A stretch of DNA of 7,595 nt from SAT2750 sp964476375 (GCA_964476375.1 CAYYZW010000298.1:1-7595), one strand, 5' to 3'. Counted from the first letter of the stretch, positions 1 to 7,518 are shown. Program-made: numbers and translations. The notes: generated by a model from the sequence alone, not told the origin.

Positions 1-320
1 ACCACCTGGGGGTGGGGGGCGGCAGGCTTGTCTTTCAGCATGGCCGCGAGCAGGTGGTACGTGGCACCACCGAGATTTCCCGCTGGAGCTGGAATCATGC
101 GGTGCTGGTCCGAGACGGGGAGATGGTCCGCGTTTACCTCAACGGCAACCCCGAGGCGGAGATCAAGGCCCGCACCGATGCCGGACTGCCGGTCCCCTTT
201 GCCCAGGTTTTTGTCGGCGGCCGGTCTGATGAACAGTCCGGCTGGGAGGGACGCCTGGACGAGGCGGCCATTTTTGACCGGCCGCTGAGCCCCCGCGAAA
301 TTCGAGCCCTCGTTCCCTGA
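1..320 (+). CDS. C-terminal part of a LamG (concanavalin-like jelly-roll) domain protein, 5' truncated by the window
   Basis: The reading frame (first full codon at base 3) is open from the window edge to TGA at 318-320, so only about 105 C-terminal residues are visible. Two stretches are typical of the last strands of LamG/concanavalin-A-like domains: WNHAVLVRDGEMVRVYLNG, the 'W-x-H-x-x-x-V-x-D-G...V-Y-x-N-G' strand pair, and VGGRSDEQSGWEGRLDEAAI followed by DRPLSPREI, the 'iGg...f.G.iDEvaiydRaLs..EI' ending. In this family the domain binds carbohydrate or acts as an adhesion module on secreted proteins. The N-terminal part, which would reveal an enzyme or anchor, lies outside the window, so the overall function is unknown. 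The GTG at 12 could be called as a start, but it falls inside the domain and has coding sequence before it, so it is not the real start. The gene faces the minus-strand cluster, with 16 bases between the stop codons. Confidence 0.85.
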   Translation, partial: HLGVGGGRLVFQHGREQVVRGTTEISRWSWNHAVLVRDGEMVRVYLNGNPEAEIKARTDAGLPVPFAQVFVGGRSDEQSGWEGRLDEAAIFDRPLSPREIRALVP

Positions 321-336
321 GAAGATGCCATCCCGC

Positions 337-756
337 TCAGAAGGCGGGCGGGCCGGGGTTATCCCGCTGCTGCTGAAAGATCTGCTGCGACTGCTGGTAG
401 AGGTCGTCCATGATGGTCGGGCCGAAGCGTTTTCGTATTTCCTCTTCCACCGCCGAGTTCCAGCCCTGAACATGCTGGATATAGATGTCCTCGGCCATGT
501 CCCCGGGCCGGCCGATCTCCCACTCGACCTGGCAGCGTTCCTGGAGCAGGTCCGTGTAGATATTGTGGCCAGGCGGATAGGGAAGCGGCGGGTACTCGAG
601 CAGCCGCAGCGGCTCGCCGCGACCGATGGCCTCTCGTGCCGCCTCGGCACCGGCCTGGCGGGCAGCGGTCTTTGCCTGGCGGCCATCGGGCTGGTTGTCC
701 TGCCGACAGCCGCCCAGGCTCATCACAACCAGCAGGGTCAGCAGGAACTTGCGCAT
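337..756 (-). CDS. Small predicted lipoprotein of unknown function
   Basis: Encodes 139 residues. The N-terminus is a lipoprotein signal: positive MRK, a hydrophobic run at about residues 4-14, then the lipobox L-G-G-C with the lipidated cysteine at residue 17. The mature part has a polar start, an Ala/Arg-rich helix (about 27-47), a Pro/Tyr-rich turn (LEYPPLPYPPG, 53-63), a mixed region with a second cysteine (Cys75), and a Gln-rich C-terminal helix (about 118-130) ending in NPGPPAF. I recognise no family. The start ATG at 754-756 is supported by AAGGA five bases upstream, and only nine bases separate it from the stop of the upstream esterase gene, so the two are probably co-transcribed and perhaps translationally coupled. 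It is the last gene of the minus-strand block. Its real coding status is supported by the signal peptide, ribosome site and spacing. The role (envelope or outer-membrane lipoprotein) is inferred. Confidence 0.8.
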   Translation of the reverse strand: MRKFLLTLLVVMSLGGCRQDNQPDGRQAKTAARQAGAEAAREAIGRGEPLRLLEYPPLPYPPGHNIYTDLLQERCQVEWEIGRPGDMAEDIYIQHVQGWNSAVEEEIRKRFGPTIMDDLYQQSQQIFQQQRDNPGPPAF

Positions 757-761
757 CCTTT

Positions 762-766
762 TCCTT
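762..766 (-). promoter_or_regulatory. Ribosome binding site of the lipoprotein gene, overlapping the upstream stop codon
   Basis: On the minus strand the sequence reads TAAAGGAAAAGGATG. The AAGGA core lies five bases before the ATG and shares its first A with the TAA stop of the esterase gene (766-768). This arrangement favours re-initiation by ribosomes finishing the esterase and supports the chosen start. Confidence 0.6.
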
Positions 767-2436
767 TACTTGGCCGGATTCCGATGATAGTCCCCGGTAC
801 TCTGGTGCGGAGTCAGGGGCCAGTCGTCGGTGCGAAACGGGTAGGCCGGTAGCTCCAGCTGGTTCATCAGTCGTCCCACCGGCAGGTTCGACCAGGCGTA
901 ACGGGCCGCCACCGGTTGAGGCACGTCGTCCGACCAGACCAGCAGCTTCTCCACGTTCTCCTCGCGGATCACCCGCACGCGGGCATGGTGAAAGACCCGG
1001 TCCTCCCCGGCAATATAGAACCCCACCTCGTCATCCTGGTCCAGCCGCAGGCCGCGCCGCGTCTGCTCTCGGAAACTGACCACCAGCTTGCCATCACGGA
1101 TCTCGTGCGATTCGAAAACCGGCCCCTTCCAGGAGCGCGGCTGCCGCCCATCGAGATTTTTCTGCATGTAAACCTCGGATAGTGCCCAGCGAGCCGAACG
1201 GTCCCCCACCGGCTGCTTGGCACCCGGGTGGATGCTCTGGTTGGAATTCGTGTCGTAGGTCACGATCAGGCCGCTCTTCTCGGTCCGCTGCCAGACATCA
1301 AACTGGATCTCGCGGATCACGTTCGTGTGGTGGTTCATGTCATAGGTCATGCTGCGGCGGTTGCTCCAGCCGGCAATCTGGATGATGCCAAAGGGCAGTT
1401 CGCCGAAACTCTCCCGCCACTGTTCGATCACCAGTGGCAGCGTGAACGGGTAGGGCTTCCAGGAGACCCCAAAGGAATTATTCTCCCCCTGGTAGAAGAG
1501 AATCCCGCGGAAAACAAAGTCCCGAATCGGGTGGATCATGCCGTTGTACATCCCGGCCGGGTGCCGCTGCCTGCGTGGATCCTCGTACTGGCCCGCGTTC
1601 GGACGGCCCGGCACCCGCTCACCCTTCTTCAGGGCCTCCTCGTTCTCCTTTTCCCATGTCGCCAGGGCCAGCTCGTAGGCTTTCCGTGCTCCCTCTTCCC
1701 CGCCACCGGTCTTCCAGACCGCCAGGCGTTTCTCGTAGTCCTCAAAATACGACTGCATGGTCTCCAGCGGCCGCAGTTTCTCCTCGGAGACCCAGTGCTG
1801 GGCCATCGTCCCGCCCCAGGAGACGTCCACCAGTCCGATCGGCACCTTGAGAATCCTGTGCAGGCGGCGTGCGAAGTAATAGGCCACCCCCGAGCAGTCC
1901 CCCACGCGATCCGGCGTGCAGGTCTGCCAGTTTCCCTCCTGTTTCCTGGGGTCCACCGCCGGCAGGTCCTGCTGCGGGGCTCCGCGGCTGGTCAACGGCA
2001 CGCGGAGAAAACGAATCTCCGTGTAATCGGCCGAGGCGATTTCCAGGTCCCGGTTGACCGAGTTACGAAGGATCCAGGCCATGTTGCTCTGCCCTCCACA
2101 GAGCCAGACCTCTCCCACCAGCACGCTGGCCAGCGTCACTCTCTCGCTCTCTCCCTTCACAACCAGGTCCCGCGCCTGCGAACTTGCCTGCATGGCTTCA
2201 AGCACCACGCTCCAGCTGCCATCATCCCCGGCCTCGGCCTGCCTCTCCTGCCCGGCAAATTCAACGCGGATCTTTTCCCCCGCCTCGCCCCATCCCCAGA
2301 TCACCACCTCGCGGCCCTGCTGCAGGACCATCTGGTCTCCGAAAATTGCCGCCAGCCTGGGCGCCGCCGACAGTTCTGCCGAGAAGGAGGCCACGACTGC
2401 ACAAAAACACAGGATCCAGCGGGATGGCACGATCAC
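766..2436 (-). CDS. Secreted sialate O-acetylesterase-family (SGNH/SASA) carbohydrate esterase
   Basis: Encodes 556 residues with a signal peptide (hydrophobic core about 7-20, likely cleavage after ELSAA near residue 25). Residues 28-110 form the N-terminal beta-sandwich usual in this family (IFGDQMVLQQ, VVIWGWGEAGE, VLVGEVWLC). The esterase domain follows: GGQSNM at 114-119 with the nucleophile Ser117, DVSWGGT at 204-210, YNGMIHPI at 297-304, FYQGENN at 314-320, and IHP with the catalytic His403. A charged helical segment (about 215-295) lies between the SWGGT and YNGM motifs. The family removes O-acetyl groups from sialic acid or, in environmental bacteria, from other acetylated glycans; the substrate here cannot be read from sequence. 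The family's usual acidic residue two positions before the histidine (D-I-H-P) is Ser401 here. The start is GTG, supported by AAGGAG six bases upstream. The gene lies 31 bases after the large cytochrome gene and 9 before the lipoprotein gene. Confidence 0.92.
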   Translation of the reverse strand: MIVPSRWILCFCAVVASFSAELSAAPRLAAIFGDQMVLQQGREVVIWGWGEAGEKIRVEFAGQERQAEAGDDGSWSVVLEAMQASSQARDLVVKGESERVTLASVLVGEVWLCGGQSNMAWILRNSVNRDLEIASADYTEIRFLRVPLTSRGAPQQDLPAVDPRKQEGNWQTCTPDRVGDCSGVAYYFARRLHRILKVPIGLVDVSWGGTMAQHWVSEEKLRPLETMQSYFEDYEKRLAVWKTGGGEEGARKAYELALATWEKENEEALKKGERVPGRPNAGQYEDPRRQRHPAGMYNGMIHPIRDFVFRGILFYQGENNSFGVSWKPYPFTLPLVIEQWRESFGELPFGIIQIAGWSNRRSMTYDMNHHTNVIREIQFDVWQRTEKSGLIVTYDTNSNQSIHPGAKQPVGDRSARWALSEVYMQKNLDGRQPRSWKGPVFESHEIRDGKLVVSFREQTRRGLRLDQDDEVGFYIAGEDRVFHHARVRVIREENVEKLLVWSDDVPQPVAARYAWSNLPVGRLMNQLELPAYPFRTDDWPLTPHQSTGDYHRNPAK

Positions 2437-2442
2437 GGCACT

Positions 2443-2448
2443 CTCCTT
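2443..2448 (-). promoter_or_regulatory. Ribosome binding site that fixes the GTG start of the esterase gene
   Basis: On the minus strand AAGGAG sits six bases before GTG (2434-2436). This is near-ideal spacing and the encoded N-terminus is a signal peptide, so the GTG start is preferred over any internal ATG. Confidence 0.75.
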
Positions 2449-2467
2449 GAAGGAAACGGGGGGACAC

Positions 2468-5400
2468 TTATTTAAGCGACTGCAGGTAGGCCAGCAGGTC
2501 TGCCAGCTGGCTGGCGGTAAGATTACTGACCATGCCCTCGGGCATCATCGACGTGGGCTGCTTGACCCGCTCCTCGATATTCTCCTTCTCCAGCACGGCG
2601 GGCACCCCGCTCAGCTGTCGCACCTCCACCTGCCGGGCACTCTCGCTGGACACGAAGCCGACCAGCACCTTGCCCTCGTCACTCACGAAGCCATAGGTAT
2701 CAAAACCCTGGGCAATCTTGGCACTCGGCTTGAGGATCGATTCGACCAGCTCGGCCGGCTTGTAGCGGCGGCCAATATCCACCAGGTGCGGGCCCTTGGG
2801 CCTCTGGCCATTCGCCGTCGTGTGACACGTGGCACAGGACTGGGCCACGAACAGTTTTTCACCCCGGGCGGCATCTCCCGTGGTCCTGGTCGCCTCGGCC
2901 AGGACCTCCCTGAAAGTCCGGTTCCCGATCTGGGCCGGGTCGTTCGGGTCCGCCTTGGGCAGGACCAGGGGTTTGACCTCGCCGGCAGATGCCACCTCGC
3001 CGGCTGCCGGCAGCCCCTTGATGGAAACGCGGTGACGGGCAAGCTCGGCCAGCAGGTGAGTGGAGGTCTCTTTATCCCCATCCTTGATGACGGTACGGAT
3101 CACACGAGCGATCGCCTCGCTCAACTCCCAGGTGGCACGATCATAGTAGGGACCGGTCGTATCGGGACGCGTCCCCCACCAGTCCCCCTTGTATGCCGCC
3201 TCGCGATGATAGAGCCGCACCAGCGTGGTCAGCGTGGCCCGCCGCCGCTGGTCATCTCGCTGGGTACTGAGAAGCCTGATCAGCCCATTCACTGCCGCGT
3301 GACTGTGCATCGACCTGAGTGCCCACTGGGCACCGTCATGGTACGGCCCTTCCAGTCCCTTGAGGCTCGTATCCACGCCACCAACCGCTACCAGCGCCTG
3401 CACGGCCAGGTGCGGGATCACCCGCCCCGGGTCCGGCTGGTTATAGACCGGTTCCTTCGTGGGCGCCGCCGAACCCTCCTCGCGAACGGTCAGCGGCAGG
3501 ATTGCTCCGGCGGCCTCCACTTTCCCGAGCCGTCCCAGGCTGATCAATGCCTGCGCCTGAACACGGGGATTTTCATCCTGCAGTGCTGCCACCAGCGGAG
3601 CTGCTGGCACTCTCTCCAGATTCCCCACCCGGTCGGTCAGCGCCCGCAGGGCATGTTCCCGGGTGGCAGGCAGGGCCACCAGGTCCAGAAGCTGACCGGC
3701 CACCCTGTCATCCTCGAACTGGCCCAGCGTAAAAACCGCCGCGGCGCGACCATAGTCCGCCATATCCTCGCTCCTGGCCAGGGCCGCCACCTGGGCCAGA
3801 CGTCCCTTGCCCGGGCCGCGGCGCAGCAGTTCCCACTGGCTATGCAGCCGGTGGACCGCACTCGGGGAGGCCAGCATCCCGACAAGCCGGGAATCGGATG
3901 CCTCGGCCAGGTCCGGGAAGGGGTGGGGAACAAAATCCCGTGGAACCACCTGGGCCACGAAGCCGATGTTGGGCCCATCGTATGCAAACTTGCCATTCTT
4001 CCAACTGGAAACGTACATCCGGCCGCTACCGTCCACGTCGATATCGGTGGGGCGTGGAATCTTGAGGAACAGCTGCTGGTGAGGTTCGAACGTGGCCCCG
4101 GCGCCAGGCAGGTTGTGCAGGTAGACCTCGCTTCGCCCCCAGTCACACGTATAGACCGAGTTCCCGAAACCCTCCGGCCAGCGAAGGTCGTGCAGGAACA
4201 TTCCGCCGCATCCACTTCCCCCGCCATAGTCGGCCAGTGGCGGAAGCATCTCTTCGGTAAAGTTCTTGTAAAGCGATGGGTAACCATAATTTCCGGACTG
4301 GAGAACATGGCTCACGCGGATATCCCAGCCCCCTCCGTCGTTGGTATTGTCCCGTGTGAAGAGGTTCATGTACGGGTCGATACAGACATCCAGGATATTG
4401 CGCTGGCCCCAGGAGAAGACCTCCATCTCACTGCCGTCAGGCCGGACCCGTACGACGCCCCCACCCCGCCTCGTCAGCGACCGCCCGTCGGTCCCGGTCG
4501 CCTCGACAAATCCGAAGTCGCCCACCGCGATGTAGATCCAGCCATCGATGCCCACCCGGATGCCGTTGGTCGTATGGTCGGCCCCTCGCTGGTTGACCTG
4601 GTCGGTACTGATTCCCGTGACCAGGACCTCGTGCCGGTCCGCGGTACCATCGTGGTCCTGATCGTGATAAACGCTCAGGTAGGGGGGGTGCAGCACCCAG
4701 AGCGAGTGATTGTCAAAGAACAGCCCACGCGGGTGGTCCATGCGGGCAAACTCATTGATCCGGTCCGCCTTGCCATCCCCGTCCGTGTCGATCAGCCGCA
4801 GCACCTTGCCCCTGCCCGGCTCCTTGCCCAGCGATCCCTGTTCGTCCACGCCCACAAACAGCGTCCCATCGGCCGCCGCCGCCAGGCAGACCGGGTAATT
4901 CACGCTCGGTGGAGAACCAAACAGCGAGACATCGAATCCCTCGGGTGCCCGAACATCCCCGGCACCGCCACCCGCACCGGGACTCGGCTTGGAGGGCCCG
5001 GCGCCGATACCCTTTGGAAGTTCCGGAAGCACCCTGGTTGGGTAGGCCTCGAATTCCCAGAAGCTACCCCAGAACTGCGGGTTGGAGCCCAGGAACGTGA
5101 CTTTCAGGTAACGCGCGTCAGGCACGTCCACCATGTGCGGAGTGATCCTGGCCACCTTCGTGTTCTTGGACTGGTCCACGATCGTCTTCCATGCTTCCCC
5201 GTCGGCCGAGGCCTCCACCTGGTACCGGTAGGCCGCGTTGTTCTTTTCCCAGTGGATACGAATCGACTGCACCTTCTGTGGTTTGCCAAGATCCACCTGC
5301 CAGTGCTGCCCACTCCCTCCCCCTGCTGCGCACCACCGCGTGGCCAGGTTGCCATCGATGGCATGCTTGACGAGGTTATTCTTGCCGGTCTCCTCGCTGC

Positions 5401-6304
5401 TGGCCGAGACCTTGCCGGCGGTGGCCAGGTTGCCGTCGCCGCAACACATCGTGGGAAGCATGTTCACCGTGCCGCCCCCCTTTCCGGCATCCAGCTTGAT
5501 GGCGACCAGCTTGCGAATCTCCTCGTCCACTTTCTCGCTCGTCGCCGTGAAGTGCTTCTCCACATCTTTCCCGCAGGCCCAGAGCAACCCCCGGGTGACC
5601 AGGTCAAGGTACTGTTTCTCGACCATCGTTTCGTTGTAGTGGCCGATCGTGGTCGCGAAGACCCGTCCCTTGCCATACTGGTTTGTCCAGACACACGTCT
5701 GCGGCTTGTTGTCACCCTGGCGGTTGGCCTGCCCGAGGGCCGTGGCCGTGTCGAAAAGGCGGATCGAGTGGTACAGCTCCCCCTTGGGAGCCACGAACTT
5801 CTCCCCAAAGCCCTTCATGATCGGGTGTTCGGGATTGATATTATCGACGGTGTACGAGTAATGCGGGCCATGCCCGGGCGACTGCATACCGACAAAATCA
5901 AACCACTGGTTGTCCCCTACACGGTAACAGTGCATCGCGCAGTGGATCAGCAGCGCCGGCAGGCCCTCCCGATGGGGCCGTACGATGTTCTCCACGAACT
6001 GCTTGTCCTTGACGTTGGAAAAACACTCGTTGTGGACTACCACGTCGAATCCCTCGGACCAGTCACGGTCCCGGTAAAGCGGGATCGCGGTATTGGTGGT
6101 GGTGCCCCCCTGCTGAACCACGGTCCAGACGACGTTGGCCCGGGCAGAGATCCCTCGCGCCAGGATCAGTTTCTGCCTGGCGTAATCATGGCAGCAGCCG
6201 CCGGTTACCAGCAGGGCCCGGATCGGCTTCTCCTCCGCCTCGAGATTCCCGCAGCCCAGTCCAACAAGCAGGGCCACCAGGCCCAGAAAAACATGTCTCC
6301 TCAT
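2468..6304 (-). CDS. Exported ThuA / discoidin / PVC-type dehydrogenase beta-propeller / HEAT / cytochrome c fusion protein
   Basis: Encodes 1278 residues. The signal peptide (MRRHVFLGLVALLVGLGC...) probably ends near LEA (residue 23); Cys18 leaves a weak lipoprotein option. Domains in order: ThuA-like, class I glutamine-amidotransferase-like fold (about 28-250; LLVTGGCCHDY, LLIHCAMHCYR, GHGPHYSY, GKGRVFATTIGHYNET); F5/8 type C/discoidin (about 290-421; AIDGNLATRW, HWQVDLG, RYLKVTF); a Gly/Pro-rich linker (about 431-451); a Pirellula/Verrucomicrobium-type membrane-bound dehydrogenase propeller resembling glucose/sorbosone dehydrogenases (about 452-790; ADHTTNGIRVGIDGWIYIAV, two DxDxDG loops); HEAT-like helices (about 803-1095); PVC-type heme domain (about 1140-1278; C1157-A-T-C-H1161, likely axial Met in TSMMPEGM at 1251-1258). 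The protein probably oxidises a sugar and passes electrons to its covalent heme in the periplasm; the substrate is unknown. The start ATG at 6302-6304 has GAGGTG five bases upstream. The frame stays open 46 codons further, but that stretch lacks a signal peptide and would overlap the preceding gene. Confidence 0.93.
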   Translation of the reverse strand: MRRHVFLGLVALLVGLGCGNLEAEEKPIRALLVTGGCCHDYARQKLILARGISARANVVWTVVQQGGTTTNTAIPLYRDRDWSEGFDVVVHNECFSNVKDKQFVENIVRPHREGLPALLIHCAMHCYRVGDNQWFDFVGMQSPGHGPHYSYTVDNINPEHPIMKGFGEKFVAPKGELYHSIRLFDTATALGQANRQGDNKPQTCVWTNQYGKGRVFATTIGHYNETMVEKQYLDLVTRGLLWACGKDVEKHFTATSEKVDEEIRKLVAIKLDAGKGGGTVNMLPTMCCGDGNLATAGKVSASSEETGKNNLVKHAIDGNLATRWCAAGGGSGQHWQVDLGKPQKVQSIRIHWEKNNAAYRYQVEASADGEAWKTIVDQSKNTKVARITPHMVDVPDARYLKVTFLGSNPQFWGSFWEFEAYPTRVLPELPKGIGAGPSKPSPGAGGGAGDVRAPEGFDVSLFGSPPSVNYPVCLAAAADGTLFVGVDEQGSLGKEPGRGKVLRLIDTDGDGKADRINEFARMDHPRGLFFDNHSLWVLHPPYLSVYHDQDHDGTADRHEVLVTGISTDQVNQRGADHTTNGIRVGIDGWIYIAVGDFGFVEATGTDGRSLTRRGGGVVRVRPDGSEMEVFSWGQRNILDVCIDPYMNLFTRDNTNDGGGWDIRVSHVLQSGNYGYPSLYKNFTEEMLPPLADYGGGSGCGGMFLHDLRWPEGFGNSVYTCDWGRSEVYLHNLPGAGATFEPHQQLFLKIPRPTDIDVDGSGRMYVSSWKNGKFAYDGPNIGFVAQVVPRDFVPHPFPDLAEASDSRLVGMLASPSAVHRLHSQWELLRRGPGKGRLAQVAALARSEDMADYGRAAAVFTLGQFEDDRVAGQLLDLVALPATREHALRALTDRVGNLERVPAAPLVAALQDENPRVQAQALISLGRLGKVEAAGAILPLTVREEGSAAPTKEPVYNQPDPGRVIPHLAVQALVAVGGVDTSLKGLEGPYHDGAQWALRSMHSHAAVNGLIRLLSTQRDDQRRRATLTTLVRLYHREAAYKGDWWGTRPDTTGPYYDRATWELSEAIARVIRTVIKDGDKETSTHLLAELARHRVSIKGLPAAGEVASAGEVKPLVLPKADPNDPAQIGNRTFREVLAEATRTTGDAARGEKLFVAQSCATCHTTANGQRPKGPHLVDIGRRYKPAELVESILKPSAKIAQGFDTYGFVSDEGKVLVGFVSSESARQVEVRQLSGVPAVLEKENIEERVKQPTSMMPEGMVSNLTASQLADLLAYLQSLK

Positions 6305-6309
6305 CCGTT

Positions 6310-6315
6310 CACCTC
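6310..6315 (-). promoter_or_regulatory. Ribosome binding site that decides the start of the large cytochrome/dehydrogenase gene
   Basis: On the minus strand GAGGTG lies five bases before ATG (6302-6304), directly ahead of the signal peptide. It supports this internal start over the upstream in-frame ATG at 6440-6442, which would place 46 charged, non-signal residues before the export signal. Confidence 0.65.
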
Positions 6316-6347
6316 GGGGTTTTCTCCGTGTTTGTCGACGCGCATTG

Positions 6348-6353
6348 ATTATC
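6348..6353 (-). promoter_or_regulatory. Possible -10 promoter element in the gap before the large gene
   Basis: The 110-base gap (6305-6414) between the propeller gene and the large gene is the widest in the window. It contains GATAAT on the minus strand, a five-of-six match to TATAAT, about 44 bases before the ATG. The -35 region at 16-18 base spacing is only T-rich (TTTTCT), a weak match. A promoter here would drive the large gene, esterase and lipoprotein together. Planctomycete promoters often fit this consensus poorly, so this is only a candidate. Confidence 0.25.
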
Positions 6354-6414
6354 CACGCCTGCCAGGAAAAAGAAAAGCAGACCACCCTTGCACTCGTTTG
6401 CCCGGGCTGGCTGC

Positions 6415-7518
6415 TTACTGGGTCGCTCCGGAAAAACACCACAGGTTGCCGGCAAAATCATGTACCAGCAGCAGGTTCCCCGTCACCAGCGGGGCGGTCT
6501 TGATGGGGGTCCCCAGCCGATATTCCCAGACGACGCGGCCGCTGGCATCCACCGCCCTCACGGAAGTATCGTCATGGCCAAAAAAGGCCAGCTCCCCGGC
6601 AACCATCGGGCTGGAGCTCCCGGCCATCGCCTGCCGACGGGAACGCAGGAACCGGTCGGACTCCCGGCCGCAGGGGACCAGCCAGTTTTCCTTACCATTT
6701 TCCAGGTCCAGCGACCGCAAGTTGGTCCCGTTGACCAGCAGCTGGCCGTCCCAGGCCGCCGGGATCGCGTTCTGGTAGCCCATGTGGGCATGACCGACCC
6801 GCCAGAGAATCTCTCCCGTGTTGATATCCCGCGCCGCCACGGAACCGGAGGAGCTATAGACCAGCCTGTCACCGATCACCAGCGGCGGGGACGTGGAACG
6901 CGCTGTCTCCTCCAGCTCCCACTTGATTTCCCCGCCGGGAAATGCGGCCGCCGTCGCCTTGCCCCGGCGGACCGCGTACATCGTGTCACCGGAAATCGCT
7001 GCAAAGCTGCTGTAAGACCCCACGTCCACCGCGAACGTGGCGACATCCTCACCCGTGTCGAGGTCAAGCAATTGTTGTGGCCTGAGGACATTCGCGACCA
7101 GCAGCCCGTGCGAGGTTGGAACCGGGGGCGTGTTGATGATTCCCAGCGGCCGTCCCTGCTGGTACGACGACTGCAGAGGCCGGCTCCAGAGCAAGGTTCC
7201 TGCCTCGGCATCATAGGCGACCACCCACCCTTCCCCGGTACTGGCATAGACCACCCCGTTATGGACGCTGACCGTTCCCCGGATATCTCCACGGGGCGAA
7301 TCGGCTTTCCAGAGGGTCTCCCCAGTTTTAGCGTCCAGGCAGAGCACGCCGGCTCCGGGCGCCCCTGCATTGGGATTGCCGACACCGATATAGACCCGTC
7401 CGTCCACCACGACGGGCGAGCTGTGGAGCACGTGGATACTACCGGTATTCTTTACCCAGAGGGGAAAAAGCGGCGCGGCCGGTCCCCGGGTTGTCCGCCG
7501 CGGCGTACTACCGGCCAT
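6415..7518 (-). CDS. PQQ-like beta-propeller repeat protein, N-terminus probably missing or cut off
   Basis: Encodes 367 residues from ATG 7516-7518 to TAA. The sequence is almost entirely propeller blades of the PQQ/quinoprotein (BamB-like) type, each ending in a 'lDa.TGe.lW' motif: VLCLDAKTGETLW (58-70), VVAYDAEAGTLLW (99-111), LLDLDTGEDVATF (150-162), GGEIKW (195-200), VAARDINTGEILW (227-239), LRSLDLENGKENW (267-279), VRAVDASGRVVWEY (320-333) and LWCFSG (359-364). This is close to a full propeller. Such proteins are secreted or periplasmic and serve as binding platforms or, with PQQ, as dehydrogenases; no catalytic residues are obvious here. The N-terminus (MAGSTPRRTT...) has no signal peptide, and no Shine-Dalgarno lies near the ATG. 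In-frame codons before the ATG (PGEYLPWI) appear to continue the first blade region (W-x-x-x-G...R-T-x-x-GP) up to a TAA at 7543-7545. The protein may therefore be an interrupted fragment of a larger gene. It lies 110 bases upstream of the large gene on the same strand. Confidence 0.8.
   Translation of the reverse strand: MAGSTPRRTTRGPAAPLFPLWVKNTGSIHVLHSSPVVVDGRVYIGVGNPNAGAPGAGVLCLDAKTGETLWKADSPRGDIRGTVSVHNGVVYASTGEGWVVAYDAEAGTLLWSRPLQSSYQQGRPLGIINTPPVPTSHGLLVANVLRPQQLLDLDTGEDVATFAVDVGSYSSFAAISGDTMYAVRRGKATAAAFPGGEIKWELEETARSTSPPLVIGDRLVYSSSGSVAARDINTGEILWRVGHAHMGYQNAIPAAWDGQLLVNGTNLRSLDLENGKENWLVPCGRESDRFLRSRRQAMAGSSSPMVAGELAFFGHDDTSVRAVDASGRVVWEYRLGTPIKTAPLVTGNLLLVHDFAGNLWCFSGATQ

Noticed and set aside
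332..348. Short inverted repeat CCCGC / GCGGG between the convergent genes, as a terminator.
   Set aside because: The five-base stem with a seven-base loop has no T-run on either side and lies partly in the lipoprotein coding end. It is too weak to call in GC-rich DNA.
1228..2475. A 415-codon plus-strand open frame opposite the esterase gene.
   Set aside because: It is a shadow frame: the minus strand holds the conserved GQSNM, QGE and IHP motifs here, while this translation is rich in His, Pro and Arg with no recognisable domain.
6376..6387. T-rich run (TTTTCTTTTT on the minus strand) after the propeller gene, as a rho-independent terminator.
   Set aside because: No stable GC hairpin lies directly before it; the GCCCGGGC palindrome nearby has no loop and is about 20 bases away.
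6305..6442. A longer version of the large gene starting at 6442 (46 extra codons).
   Set aside because: The extra residues are charged and not signal-like, would precede the true signal peptide, and would overlap the end of the propeller gene. The start at 6304 has a good ribosome site.
2054..6778. A 1574-codon open frame on the plus strand, antisense to the large cytochrome gene and its neighbours.
   Set aside because: Its translation shows no domain, signal peptide or protein-like pattern. The minus strand has unmistakable domains through the same bases. Long antisense open frames are common in GC-rich coding DNA.
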